From JASGMR01 sp963664675 (lineage in GTDB: Bacteria; Thermotogota; Thermotogae; Petrotogales; Kosmotogaceae), in the NCBI GenBank assembly GCA_963664675.2, contig CAXXLB010000009.1, positions 62,001 through 126,000 on the forward strand: a stretch of 64,000 nucleotides of DNA. Reading direction: 5' to 3'. Position numbers and translations under genes: made by a program. The notes under the pieces are model-generated. The model ran no database searches, was not told the DNA's origin, and saw nothing but the letters and a program-made list of their open reading frames with translations. Numbering within the stretch: the first letter of the stretch is position 1; each line of letters opens with the position of its first letter. Positions 8,759 to 17,513 of the stretch are shown here, piece by piece.

Positions 8759-9631
8759 CTATTTTTCTGCGGAGTTTTTGATTTCTTCCGAGAGATTTTT
8801 AAGATTTATGGTTGTTCCGAATTTGTAAGAGTCGAAAATAAAAGTGTAAAGATCCACACTCCCGGTTTTCCAATCGAGTGAAGCATCATCTGCAACGTAT
8901 TTAACCGGAAGGATTATATGTGTTTCAAACGATATTTCATTTGGGTCAATTTCTTCAAATTCTTTTAAAACTTTGTACCTGCTTTTTGACGTGGTAAGCA
9001 TATAAGGAAGCTTACCCGCATAGTAATTCCACAAATAAAAACCCTCTTCCCAGAAATCAAAATTGTAGAAGGTATAATACAATTCCTGTGGATATCTTTC
9101 TATGTATTTTGAGATATTATCCGAAGAAACAGTTATCTTCACCGGTATACAATCCCAGTTTACGTCAATTATATCCTTTGAATAAGTCTTTCCAGATACT
9201 TCATAATTCGTGGTAACAGGAGACATTTTCAGGTTTATCTCTGTCACTTTGTTGGGCGGAAAGGACTGTTTGTCGATGAAAGAATATGAATTGCTCATCT
9301 CGTTGCCATCAAGACCGAAAATGTAGAATTCGTATGACTTATTTTCTGCAAGACTGACGGTGAATTCCAGATCTTTGTTTTTGGGGATTTTTTCCTTTAT
9401 ATTGATGGTTTTTCCATTTTCGGTACAGTAAATTTTCAGACATATGTATTCAATATCGGGAAGTTCTGGCTGACTCTCATCCTCAACATCCATTGAGTCC
9501 TTTGAATTATTATAGACGAACTTAACCACTCCGTGATTCATATCCGGTATTTTAACTGGTGAAGAACATCCGGAAAAAATTAATAATGTTACCAATATTG
9601 AAATAAAAAATACGGATTTTCTCACAAACAT
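8759..9631 (-). CDS. Putative lipoprotein of unknown function
   Basis: The 290-residue product begins with a lipoprotein signal peptide: basic MFVRKS, a hydrophobic stretch, then the lipobox LIFSGC with the modified Cys near residue 21. The mature part has alternating short hydrophobic strands and resembles beta-sandwich carboxypeptidase-regulatory-like folds near residues 80-150, where a KNKDLEFTVSL...YEFYIFGLDGN pattern appears; this is only a suggestion. The start at 9631 follows GAGGTGGAGA, whereas an upstream start at 9694 lacks a binding site. No recognised catalytic motif. It stands alone between noncoding regions. Confidence 0.7.
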   Translation of the reverse strand: MFVRKSVFFISILVTLLIFSGCSSPVKIPDMNHGVVKFVYNNSKDSMDVEDESQPELPDIEYICLKIYCTENGKTINIKEKIPKNKDLEFTVSLAENKSYEFYIFGLDGNEMSNSYSFIDKQSFPPNKVTEINLKMSPVTTNYEVSGKTYSKDIIDVNWDCIPVKITVSSDNISKYIERYPQELYYTFYNFDFWEEGFYLWNYYAGKLPYMLTTSKSRYKVLKEFEEIDPNEISFETHIILPVKYVADDASLDWKTGSVDLYTFIFDSYKFGTTINLKNLSEEIKNSAEK

Positions 9632-9974
9632 TTTTCTCCACCTCAACAGGAAATTCTTTGCTGAACTCAAAAAATCAAACGATAAAAAGAGCAACTGAAA
9701 TCAGAATGCTGGAACAATTATATAATATTGATTTTGAAATGACAATAAAAAACATCCGTTCCTGGAGTTATGAATAAAAAATTATTGAATTATTCAAATG
9801 AATTGTAATCTGTTCGATTTTAATTGGAATTTGACAGATATTTTTTACGTAAATCCAGATGAGTTTATTTTCCTCTTTCACTGCCGTTTTAAAATTAAAA
9901 GTGATAAAATAATTAGAGCAAAACGTTTTATGTTTATTATAATGACTATGAATACCATATTATGGAGAGATGTT

Positions 9975-10955
9975 ATGAATGATTCAGGCTATCTGACAGA
10001 TAAAAAAAACAAATTTGAAGAAATTGAGGTTTCCCGCGAAGACGATTCGGTTTTAATCAGTTTTGAAGATCCGGATTTTAAAGATAATTCGCTGAGTCCT
10101 ACTTCAAATTTTTCAGTTGCTTCACACACGGAAATCTATAGAATTTTTGAATTCAAATATTTCATGAAGACTATCGTATCGGGATTGCTTTTTTTTTCAA
10201 GTTTCTCTTCCCAGAAGGACGAGAGAGAAACCCTGTATTCGAAGATAGATTATGAGATAATAAAGGAACTCGAAAGTCGTCTTAATTTGAATATCACCGA
10301 TAAAATGCCAAATAAAGAAAAATGTTACGGGACGTACTGGAGCATCAGCGATGAGATACCCGACGAATATTTCTTTAAAAGTTTCAGAGTTAAGGAAGGA
10401 CTCGTATCCTGTTGCGAAAATATTCCCTATACAATAAACGATGTCGGCGAGTGTCTGATCGCCGTGAAATCGAGTATCGGCAACAAAAAGAAATTCAACC
10501 CCTTTTTGCCATTTTTTGAAAAAGACTACTATTACGATGAAGAATTGAGAAAGAAATATAAAATTTATTCTAAAAAGGTCGATTATATTGATTTCGATTT
10601 GAGTATTCACGAATGTGGAAAAGAGATTGAAGAGGTAAAAAATAAAACTATAAAAAATATGAATTACATGAATAAACGGCTGATCAGAATAGATCTGTCG
10701 AAATTTGGGGCATACAAAGACATAAAGTATTTTAAACAGGAAAATGAATATAGATTTTATATATTCAGAGAAGATGAAAAAGATGATTACAATGATTCGA
10801 AAGACGGAATCGAAGTGAGAGTAGATCTTTCAAAGATGATTGAAGAAATATATATAGATCCGAGGGTGAGAGAAAAATATCCGGAATTTCAAAAAGAAAT
10901 AGTTGCCGGGCTGACTGAACGGGGATATAAAAATAAAATAAAAGAATGTTATTGA
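9975..10955 (+). CDS. Hypothetical protein, unrecognised
   Basis: A 326-residue, highly charged protein (rich in Lys, Glu, Asp and Tyr) without signal peptide or membrane segment, therefore probably cytoplasmic. The ATG at 9975 follows GGAGAGATG; the frame is open upstream to 9798, but those codons lack a binding site and look noncoding. The middle region has acidic-aromatic clusters such as FFEKDYYYDEELRKKY. No family was recognised and no catalytic motif is evident. It is flanked by a divergent lipoprotein gene and a long empty region, which gives no functional hint. Confidence 0.55.
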   Translation: MNDSGYLTDKKNKFEEIEVSREDDSVLISFEDPDFKDNSLSPTSNFSVASHTEIYRIFEFKYFMKTIVSGLLFFSSFSSQKDERETLYSKIDYEIIKELESRLNLNITDKMPNKEKCYGTYWSISDEIPDEYFFKSFRVKEGLVSCCENIPYTINDVGECLIAVKSSIGNKKKFNPFLPFFEKDYYYDEELRKKYKIYSKKVDYIDFDLSIHECGKEIEEVKNKTIKNMNYMNKRLIRIDLSKFGAYKDIKYFKQENEYRFYIFREDEKDDYNDSKDGIEVRVDLSKMIEEIYIDPRVREKYPEFQKEIVAGLTERGYKNKIKECY

Positions 10956-12032
10956 TTTTATACTTATTCATCATGATCAGAACTTTTTCAATTCAGCTTT
11001 TGGGCAAAATAAGGAAAAAAGAGGGGGGGACTATTCCCAATTTTAAATTAAATGAGAAGTGTTCTATTTAATCGAACCGGTCAATAAAAGGTAGATGTGT
11101 GTTAAAAGCGTTTCCTGATCTTATGATAACATCGGAGTATTATTTTGTAAAATTAATCAAAAATAGTTATAACAACAGAATAAAGAATATCTTTATGTGA
11201 GTAGAATCTCAATATAAAAGAGAGATAACCTTGCTCAAATGTATAACCCGATTGGTTTCAAATCTTTCAATTGTGATCCGATATCTGGTAGGTTGGAGAT
11301 GATTGTGTTCAAATCATCCATGAAAAAACACTACTCCAAAAATATAATAATACATTTTTTGATATGTGTAGTTTTCATTTACAGTGGAACAAAAAACAGA
11401 AAAAAGAATTGTATTCACCTTTAAATTGTCAATACACCGATTATAAAATAAGATAAAAACGCTACGTTTAACGAGATTATATACTTCGGAAGAATTTAAC
11501 TTTATTTTTCTACTGAGATTGTTTTATAATGGTCGGATTTATTTAATTTCGTTTGTGTAGTAATGTGTAAAAACCGTATCGATTATTAATAAAGTTAAAA
11601 AACAAATAAAAATTATTATTCAAGATTTTAATATTTTCGACAGTGTTATAGTATCCATCGCGAAAAATCATTATATAAAAGAAAACACCATCGATCATTT
11701 AAAAAAATCGATGGTGCCTGAGAAGAAACGAGTATAAGTTGCTAAAATCCCTTGGAGCAAATTATCGACAAAAACGATAAAAGAATGAAAAGGTAACTTT
11801 TGTAAATTTGTTCAATAAATTTTACTCTCTTTTGATGAAGGTAAAATGATAGTTATATAGATCATTTGACTATTATGTGAATTAAAGCAATTTCAGTTTG
11901 AAGTATATAAAAAGACCATTACCAGAAGGCAATGGCTGTATGTCAAAAAAACAATAAAATCAGCGCTCTCAATTACACCAAAATATATCCAGAATTTATA
12001 TTCTTTTAACCTTCCGTTACGCGGTAAAAATT
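10956..12032. other. Long AT-rich intergenic region without a supported gene
   Basis: More than 1 kb with no convincing coding sequence on either strand. Short frames (for example 11239-11424) lack ribosome binding sites and protein-like composition. The only clear structure is the hairpin at 11686-11716. A decayed gene is possible but nothing recognisable remains. Confidence 0.6.
11678..11716 (-). terminator. Intrinsic terminator, minus strand
   Basis: Arms CACCATCGAT (11686-11695) and ATCGATGGTG (11707-11716) form a perfect 10-bp stem with an 11-base loop. In the minus direction it is followed by TTTTCTTTTA. It would end transcription coming from yjdF, about 320 bp upstream. Confidence 0.75.
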
Positions 12033-12446
12033 TCAATGTCCCCTGTGTTTTTCTCTTCTCGTTTCCAGTTTTCTTTCATACTTTTTCCTTTCGGATATTT
12101 TTTTATTCTCTTTATATGAATCCTTTTTTCTTGCTTTTCTTTTTTCCTGATCAAGTTTTACAGTGACAAAAGCTTTTGAGAGGTGTGCCGTGCTCTTCTT
12201 CTCTTTATTTATTTGTTTGATTCTTTTTTTGGGATTCTTGCTGAGCTTTTTTGAGAAATCTATTTTCAAACTGCATTCCATTTTTTTGAAAAATGCGAAA
12301 AATTCGGAATTTATAAAATCCAGAATCTCTTTATCCGATGGTCTCACACCGAAAATCTTTTTAAACGCTTTGATACTCGATCGATTGTTTTCTTCCATCA
12401 TTCCCACCCAATACTGGCCGTCATGAAAAATTGTAAATACTAACAT
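12033..12446 (-). CDS. yjdF: YjdF family protein (DUF2992)
   Basis: Small basic protein of the YjdF/DUF2992 family, whose function is unknown but whose genes in Bacillota are preceded by the yjdF riboswitch, which responds to azaaromatic compounds. The 137 residues begin with the family hallmark TIFHDGQYWVGMMEE, followed by a KKIFGVRPSDKEILDFI segment, and end in a lysine- and arginine-rich tail from about residue 80 on, typical of the family. The start at 12446 follows GGGGGATGGATAT; frames open further upstream run through the leader RNA. The gene is divergent from the ABC-F gene, which suggests a shared role in dealing with small aromatic molecules. Confidence 0.85.
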   Translation of the reverse strand: MLVFTIFHDGQYWVGMMEENNRSSIKAFKKIFGVRPSDKEILDFINSEFFAFFKKMECSLKIDFSKKLSKNPKKRIKQINKEKKSTAHLSKAFVTVKLDQEKRKARKKDSYKENKKISERKKYERKLETRREKHRGH

Positions 12447-12565
12447 ATATCCATCCCCCTTCAGTAACAAAAAACTAAAGGCAATGGACATCACAATGAA
12501 GGTTACTGAAGGATTATCTGGCTTTTCCGGACTACCAACCGGAACGTGTTTTTTTGTCTTCTGAC
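12447..12565 (-). promoter_or_regulatory. Candidate yjdF riboswitch / structured leader
   Basis: The untranslated leader between the minus-strand promoter and the yjdF start is about 115 nt. CCTTCAGTAAC (minus strand, 12512-12502) pairs perfectly over 11 bp with GTTACTGAAGG (12468-12458), whose last bases run into the yjdF ribosome binding site GGGGGATGG. The stem could therefore hide the binding site. A second small hairpin, CGGTTGGTAGTCCG, lies upstream. Position, length and downstream gene all fit a yjdF riboswitch; match to the published consensus was not tested. Confidence 0.6.
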
Positions 12566-12568
12566 TGG

Positions 12569-12574
12569 ATTATA
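12569..12574 (-). promoter_or_regulatory. -10 box for yjdF
   Basis: A perfect TATAAT on the minus strand, about 120 bp before the yjdF start. The -35 region is poor and overlaps the -35 box of the opposing ABC-F promoter, so the two divergent promoters share about 30 bp and may compete or be co-controlled. Confidence 0.5.
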
Positions 12575-12590
12575 GCACGCAAAAACCCCG

Positions 12591-12619
12591 TTGATTGAAT
12601 TTTTTTTATGATGTATAAT
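12591..12619 (+). promoter_or_regulatory. Sigma70-type promoter for the ABC-F gene
   Basis: TTGATT (12591-12596) and a perfect TATAAT (12614-12619) are separated by 17 bp. Transcription would begin near 12626, leaving a leader of about 150 nt before the ABC-F start codon. Confidence 0.75.
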
Positions 12620-12648
12620 TAATATGGTTAATTCAGAACAGAAAGGAT

Positions 12649-12687
12649 ATGGATAAACTCCAAAAAGGTGATGAAATGAGGAAATAA
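12649..12687 (+). CDS. Leader peptide upstream of ABC-F gene
   Basis: A 12-codon frame, MDKLQKGDEMRK, preceded by AGAAAGGAT, lies between promoter and ABC-F gene. Short translated leaders that couple ribosome stalling to downstream expression are known for several ABC-F antibiotic resistance genes. Its stop is one base before the first arm of the nested hairpin, as expected for an attenuator sensor. Translation is inferred. Confidence 0.5.
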   Translation: MDKLQKGDEMRK

Positions 12688-12688
12688 C

Positions 12689-12742
12689 CAAATTTTTGAG
12701 ACAACTGAATAATGAAGATAAAATCAGTTAAATGAAATTTGG
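12689..12742 (+). promoter_or_regulatory. Nested hairpin in ABC-F leader
   Basis: Outer arms CCAAATTT (12689-12696) and AAATTTGG (12735-12742) enclose inner arms AACTGA and TCAGTT. It is followed by AAAAGT-CAAT-ACTTTTT just before the ribosome binding site GGAGGTGAT. A ribosome stalled on the leader peptide would cover the left outer arm, giving a switchable structure. Confidence 0.5.
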
Positions 12743-12775
12743 TTTAAAAGTCAATACTTTTTGGAGGTGATCGAA

Positions 12776-14521
12776 TTGCTACAGATAAGCAATCTGCATT
12801 TTGCATATGGTGTACATCAAATTATCAATGGAATAAATCTAAATCTGAACAGAGGTGAAATACTCGCGATAACCGGCGCCAACGGTTCGGGAAAAACCAC
12901 TCTTTTAAAATTGATTTCAGGGGAACTTAAACCACAAAGGGGAATAATAAGCTTTCGGAGTGATACAGAATTCAGTCTGATAAACCAGGGAGAAGATGAT
13001 TACGAAAAAACTGTGCTCGAATATATTCTTATGGATTTTCCTCAAATCGAAAGTGTTTATACGGAGATGAAAAAGACGGATGAATCGGACGTAAAATATG
13101 CCGATCTGATAAATAAATACGCTATGACAGGCGGATTTGAACTCGAAGAAAAAATCGTTAGAGAAATATCTGAATATGGGTTTGGTGAAAGTGACCTGTC
13201 GAGAAACTTAGATACGTTTTCACATGGTCAAAAAAGATTCTGGGCCATCATGCGGTCTTTACTGAAAAAAGTTCCTCTCGTACTCATGGACGAGCCCACC
13301 AACCATCTGGATATCGAGATGTGCCTCATGCTCGAGAATCTTGTTTTAGATATGAAAAAAAGAAATTACAGTTTGATAATAATCAGCCACGACAGGGTCT
13401 TTATAGATAGAATTGCGGACAGAACAGCGAATATCAAAGATGGCCATATGATAACTATCAACGGCGGTTATTCCGATATGATTGAGCATGTTCAAAGAGA
13501 ATTCGAATCGAGGAAAAAGAAAGCGGAAGAGATCGACAAAAAAATTAAGAGCCTGGAACAGGAAGTCCTAAGAAGAAAAAACTGGTCAAATAAAAAAGAA
13601 GCACAAAAAGCCCCACACACTGATAAAGGATACATCGGAAAAAAATCGGCAAAACTTGCTAAAAGAGCTATAGCGGTAATGCATAGGACTGAGAAGCTGA
13701 TCAAAGAATATGAAAATGAAATTCCCGTCTATGAAAAGCCGCTCAAGATGGAATTTCCGGCTTATGGGGTCAGAAACAGATCGGTATTCAGATGCAGTGA
13801 AATGAACTTTTCTTATGGTGACAAGATAATACTGAACGATGTGAATTTTGAAATGACCACCAGGGACAGAATAGGTATAATCGGAGCCAACGGCTGCGGA
13901 AAAACAACGTTGTTGAATTGTATTATAGGAGAATTGAAACCTCAGAGTGGTGAGGTGAGTTTGAATAGAAACGTGAACTGGAAATATATACCTCAGGATG
14001 TGAGAACGGTTTTTGGAAGTGGCACTCTGCTCAAAAACATGCAAACAGAAAATTATGAGGAAACATCCGTGAGAAAATATCTGGGCGGTGCGAAATTCAG
14101 AAGAGAAAAAGTTTACAGTGACATAAAAACATTGAGTTATGGAGAACTCATGCGCGCTGCGATTTTGAAAGCTATGCTTGAAAAAGTGGAATTTTTATTT
14201 CTCGATGAACCCACGAATCATCTGGATATTGAATCACTGGAAATGCTCGATGAATCGATTGAAAAATTCCCGGGTGGCGTGCTTTTTATAAGTCATGACA
14301 GACATTTTATAGCCGAACACGGAAAAAATCTTTTCACAATTGAAAATACCCACTTTAAAGATTTCATAGTAAAGGAAGAGATAGATGCTGAGGAATTCAG
14401 GAGAATTCTCCGGAACTCTTCTATTTCTTTTGAAAATTCAAGAAGACGTGGTAATACCCAAAAAAATGGGGCGGATGGAGAAAACAAGGACGTAACTGAC
14501 GGCAGTTCTTCCAATGAGTAG
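12776..14521 (+). CDS. ABC-F family ATPase, probable ribosome protection protein
   Basis: Soluble twin-ATPase protein without membrane segments; ABC-F proteins act on the ribosome, and some dislodge antibiotics from it. Walker A motifs GANGSGKTT and GANGCGKTT, Walker B with DEPTNHLD in both halves, and degenerate signatures SHGQ and SYGE are present. Between them is a charged linker with coiled coil (about residues 235-310) containing DKGYIGKKSAKLAKRA, resembling resistance-type ABC-F proteins such as Lsa/Vga more than housekeeping Uup or EttA. The start is a TTG at 12776 behind GGAGGTGATCGA; an earlier TTG overlaps that site. The leader peptide and hairpin upstream support drug-inducible attenuation. 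The substrate is unknown. Confidence 0.85.
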   Translation: MLQISNLHFAYGVHQIINGINLNLNRGEILAITGANGSGKTTLLKLISGELKPQRGIISFRSDTEFSLINQGEDDYEKTVLEYILMDFPQIESVYTEMKKTDESDVKYADLINKYAMTGGFELEEKIVREISEYGFGESDLSRNLDTFSHGQKRFWAIMRSLLKKVPLVLMDEPTNHLDIEMCLMLENLVLDMKKRNYSLIIISHDRVFIDRIADRTANIKDGHMITINGGYSDMIEHVQREFESRKKKAEEIDKKIKSLEQEVLRRKNWSNKKEAQKAPHTDKGYIGKKSAKLAKRAIAVMHRTEKLIKEYENEIPVYEKPLKMEFPAYGVRNRSVFRCSEMNFSYGDKIILNDVNFEMTTRDRIGIIGANGCGKTTLLNCIIGELKPQSGEVSLNRNVNWKYIPQDVRTVFGSGTLLKNMQTENYEETSVRKYLGGAKFRREKVYSDIKTLSYGELMRAAILKAMLEKVEFLFLDEPTNHLDIESLEMLDESIEKFPGGVLFISHDRHFIAEHGKNLFTIENTHFKDFIVKEEIDAEEFRRILRNSSISFENSRRRGNTQKNGADGENKDVTDGSSSNE

Positions 14522-14560
14522 AAAAATTCGTGTGATTTTGCATTTTACCATGAATTATCA

Positions 14561-15721
14561 TCAGACAACGGTAGAATTGTGATCTGAAAATTCTCTTTTC
14601 TGTCTGTTTTTTATCTTGTACATCTGGATATCCGCATCCGTTATGAATTCGTCAGGATCACCCTTGTGTTTCCCACTTCGGTATATGACACCTCCTGAAC
14701 TCAGGGAAATTTTAAAAACGAACTTCCCTTCTTCATTGAATTTTTTAAGCACTTCATTTATTCTATCTATCCTCTTTTGCAATTCCGAATTTTCTGTGAC
14801 CTCAGAAACGATAAAAAATTCGTCTCCGGAATATCTGCAGAGAAAATCGCCACTTTCAATTGAATTTCTAAGAATTTTTCCAACTTCTATAAGAACTTCA
14901 TCGCCCACTTTATGTCCATATTTATCATTTATGAGTTTGAATTTAAAAATATCTATCATTATCCCGCCAAATCTTTCCGGACCCTTTTTCAGACGGGTCT
15001 TAAGATAATTATCCAGGGATCTTCTGTTATGCAGACTGGTCAGATAGTCAAAGTAAAGCTGGTTGGCCTGATGAATAAAAAAATATAACATCGCACAGAT
15101 AGTCATAGCCGGCCATATCAATTCCAATCCGAAATTGAAAGTCTGTATAGTTCCCACAAGCGTAGGAAAAAATGTAATAATTATTATTGAAAAAATGAAA
15201 GTTTTTTCCAATTTCTTCCTGTACTTCAGAATGAGGACCAACGCAAGTACTATATAGAAGTACAGTACCAGACAATGAATATCAAAAAAATTACCTCTGG
15301 AATATATGTTGTTTTTATCCAGCGCGAAAAACCACCCGGTGAAAATGCTCACAAACGATAGAACAGTGTTTATGATTATCGGATAAATATAAATTTTTTT
15401 AATTCTTTTGATCAGCCCATCCCCATCCCTGAAAATTTCATAATCGACCAACAACACCCAGAAAAATGAGGCCATCGGGGCAAAAAAATAGAAGAGGAAA
15501 ACGAATATATAATGTAGAACGAGGCACACTCTCCCACCAACCCCGCCCAGGGAAATTGACATAATATCGGCTATGAGATATCCCGCTATGGAAATCACGC
15601 CATATTTAAAGGTATCGTTTATATACCTTTCTTTGAAACTGGTTTTGTTTATGAATAAAATAATGATTAAAGAAACCAATAATGAATAAACTAACAAATC
15701 GATTTTTTCAAATAAAATCAT
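14561..15721 (-). CDS. Membrane-bound GGDEF protein 1 (diguanylate cyclase)
   Basis: Predicted diguanylate cyclase making c-di-GMP from two GTP. About seven hydrophobic segments fill residues 9-215, with no extended periplasmic sensor domain, followed by a GGDEF domain that begins at FDYLTSLHNRR. The active-site loop reads SGDEF instead of GGDEF; the metal-binding and catalytic acidic residues are kept. The inhibitory RxxD site is replaced by ESGD, so product feedback is not expected. It is the last of four tandem paralogs at 14.5-20.2 kb, each with its own upstream region, and the most diverged of them. Confidence 0.9.
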   Translation of the reverse strand: MILFEKIDLLVYSLLVSLIIILFINKTSFKERYINDTFKYGVISIAGYLIADIMSISLGGVGGRVCLVLHYIFVFLFYFFAPMASFFWVLLVDYEIFRDGDGLIKRIKKIYIYPIIINTVLSFVSIFTGWFFALDKNNIYSRGNFFDIHCLVLYFYIVLALVLILKYRKKLEKTFIFSIIIITFFPTLVGTIQTFNFGLELIWPAMTICAMLYFFIHQANQLYFDYLTSLHNRRSLDNYLKTRLKKGPERFGGIMIDIFKFKLINDKYGHKVGDEVLIEVGKILRNSIESGDFLCRYSGDEFFIVSEVTENSELQKRIDRINEVLKKFNEEGKFVFKISLSSGGVIYRSGKHKGDPDEFITDADIQMYKIKNRQKREFSDHNSTVV

Positions 15722-15795
15722 AATAATTCGCTTTCCTATTCAGTTATATTTTAATTTTCTGGGTAATTCTATAAAAAACATCCATCTTTATTACA

Positions 15796-15880
15796 GTTTA
15801 GCAAAAAACAATCAAAATATACTAACAATAACAATAAATAATCTTGAAAAATAAATTACTATTCATAAAAACATATATGC
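15796..15880. repeat. Upstream element of GGDEF gene 1
   Basis: Contains CTAACAATAACAATAAATAA and CTTGAAAAATAAATTA, sequences that recur upstream of all four tandem GGDEF genes. This copy is the most diverged. It probably descends with the gene duplication and may hold a conserved promoter or regulator site. Confidence 0.6.
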
Positions 15881-16058
15881 AAATTCAATAGATACCTGAC
15901 TGTTTAAAAAAGTTTATAGTTAATTCCCATGTGACAGGGATGCATAAAAAATAAAAGGATTTTTTTACCATGGAAAATGATGATATCAAATAGATGAAAG
16001 TTTCGGTGAATTCATAGATTTTTATGATTCAAGTTGAAAAAATAAGTGCTTTTGCTTT

Positions 16059-17192
16059 TTAAGATTCTTTTTTCTGTCTGTTTTTTATCTTGTACATCTC
16101 GATATCTGCATCCGATATGAATGCATCAGGATCTTTATGTTCACTTTCCTTATAAAGCACTCCTCCTATACTCAGGGATATTTCAAAATCGAATTTACCG
16201 TTATCATTATATTTTTTAAGAACTTCCTCTATTCTGTTTATTTTCTTCTGTAATTCCACTTCTTCCTTTACTTCAGAGACTATAAAGAATTCATCTCCGG
16301 CATATCTGCACAGAAAGCCACCATTTTCAGCGGCGTTTCTGAGAATTTTACCAACTTCTATAAGCACTTCGTCTCCGATTTTGTGTCCGTATTCGTCGTT
16401 GATAAGTTTGAATCTGAAAATATCTATCATGATCCCGCCGAATCTTTCCGATCCCTTTTTGAAACGGGTCTTAAGATAATCATCCAGTGACCTTCTGTTG
16501 TGTAGACCTGTCAGATAATCGTAATTCAACTGATTGCTTTGATAGATGAAGAAATAAACCATTATTGAAATGGCTATTGTTGGCCAGGCCAGTTCCAGTC
16601 TATAAAAGAAACCCTGAATTATTCCTATGGAAAATGGAAAAACCAAAACGATTAAATTAGAAAAAAAGAATTTTTTTCCCAATCTATTTCTGAATTTAAA
16701 TATGAAAAATGTAATGATTATATAATAAAAAACGAATACCGCAGCATGAACCGGGAACAGGTTTCCTCTCAGGTATAGATTATTTTTATCCATAACAAAA
16801 AACCAGCCTGTGAAAATACTTAAAAATGACAGAACGGAATTTAAAAGTATCGGATAGATATACAGTCTTTTTATCCTTCTGAGAAAGTTCGCGTCGTCCA
16901 TGAAAATTTTGTAATCGATCAATAAAACCCAGAAGAAGGGTGCAAGTGGGCCGAAAAAATAAATGGAAAAGATAAAAAAATAGTGTAGGCAAAAATTCAA
17001 GTTTCCCTGTAGACCATCAACAGAAATTGCTCCAATGTCAAAAATAAGATACATGATAACGGAAAAAACAGAAAACTTAAAAGTATAGTTTATGTACTTT
17101 TTTTTGAAACTCGTTTTATTGACGAACATGATGGTGAGGATAGAGATTATTAAGGCATAAATGAGTAAATCTATTTTTTCAAATAATATCAT
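16059..17192 (-). CDS. Membrane-bound GGDEF protein 2 (diguanylate cyclase)
   Basis: Paralog of the neighbouring GGDEF proteins: about seven N-terminal membrane helices, then a catalytic domain starting at YDYLTGLHNRR. The active-site loop is AGDEF, a variant of the first glycine; the I-site is ENGG, lacking both Arg and Asp, so no feedback inhibition is expected. The start at 17192 follows GGGAGAGTGG; six extra in-frame codons upstream contain that binding site. 377 residues. Its last 50 residues, KYNDNGKFDFEISLSIGGVL onward, are nearly identical to GGDEF protein 4, which suggests recent duplication or gene conversion. Confidence 0.9.
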   Translation of the reverse strand: MILFEKIDLLIYALIISILTIMFVNKTSFKKKYINYTFKFSVFSVIMYLIFDIGAISVDGLQGNLNFCLHYFFIFSIYFFGPLAPFFWVLLIDYKIFMDDANFLRRIKRLYIYPILLNSVLSFLSIFTGWFFVMDKNNLYLRGNLFPVHAAVFVFYYIIITFFIFKFRNRLGKKFFFSNLIVLVFPFSIGIIQGFFYRLELAWPTIAISIMVYFFIYQSNQLNYDYLTGLHNRRSLDDYLKTRFKKGSERFGGIMIDIFRFKLINDEYGHKIGDEVLIEVGKILRNAAENGGFLCRYAGDEFFIVSEVKEEVELQKKINRIEEVLKKYNDNGKFDFEISLSIGGVLYKESEHKDPDAFISDADIEMYKIKNRQKKES

Positions 17193-17284
17193 GAAAATCC
17201 ACTCTCCCATAAAAAATCTTCTGTTGATTTTTACATATACAATAATTTATAAAATAAATTCACAGGATAATTCTTCATGAGAGT

Positions 17285-17365
17285 AGTTTATCAAAAAAGC
17301 ACATAAAATTTGCTAACAATAACAATAAGTAATCTTAAAAAATAAATTAATGACTAAAAATATAT
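17285..17365. repeat. Upstream element of GGDEF gene 2
   Basis: Second copy of the conserved block found before each tandem GGDEF gene (AGTTTATCAAAAAAGC, then CTAACAATAACAATAAGTAA). On the minus strand TTGATA could serve as a -35 box, but no convincing -10 is at a fixed distance. Confidence 0.6.
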
Positions 17366-17513
17366 TATAAGATTTCTTTAAGCGTGAGTTATTCTGAAAT
17401 TCTCAGTGCCTCGCGCCCTATGGATAGGGGTTACACAAAAAAATGAAGAAGGGTTTAAAATATGATTTACTGTGACCATTTTAAGGAGCAGAAAATTCAT
17501 GCTACTTTTCTTG

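Noticed and set aside
11239..11424. Possible 61-residue gene in the long intergenic region
   Set aside because: Poor binding site, random-looking composition and no neighbours; not distinguishable from chance in AT-rich DNA.
17400..17435. CCCTAT-GG-ATAGGG palindrome between cyclase genes as a terminator
   Set aside because: The stem is short with a 2-base loop and is not followed by a T run in either direction.
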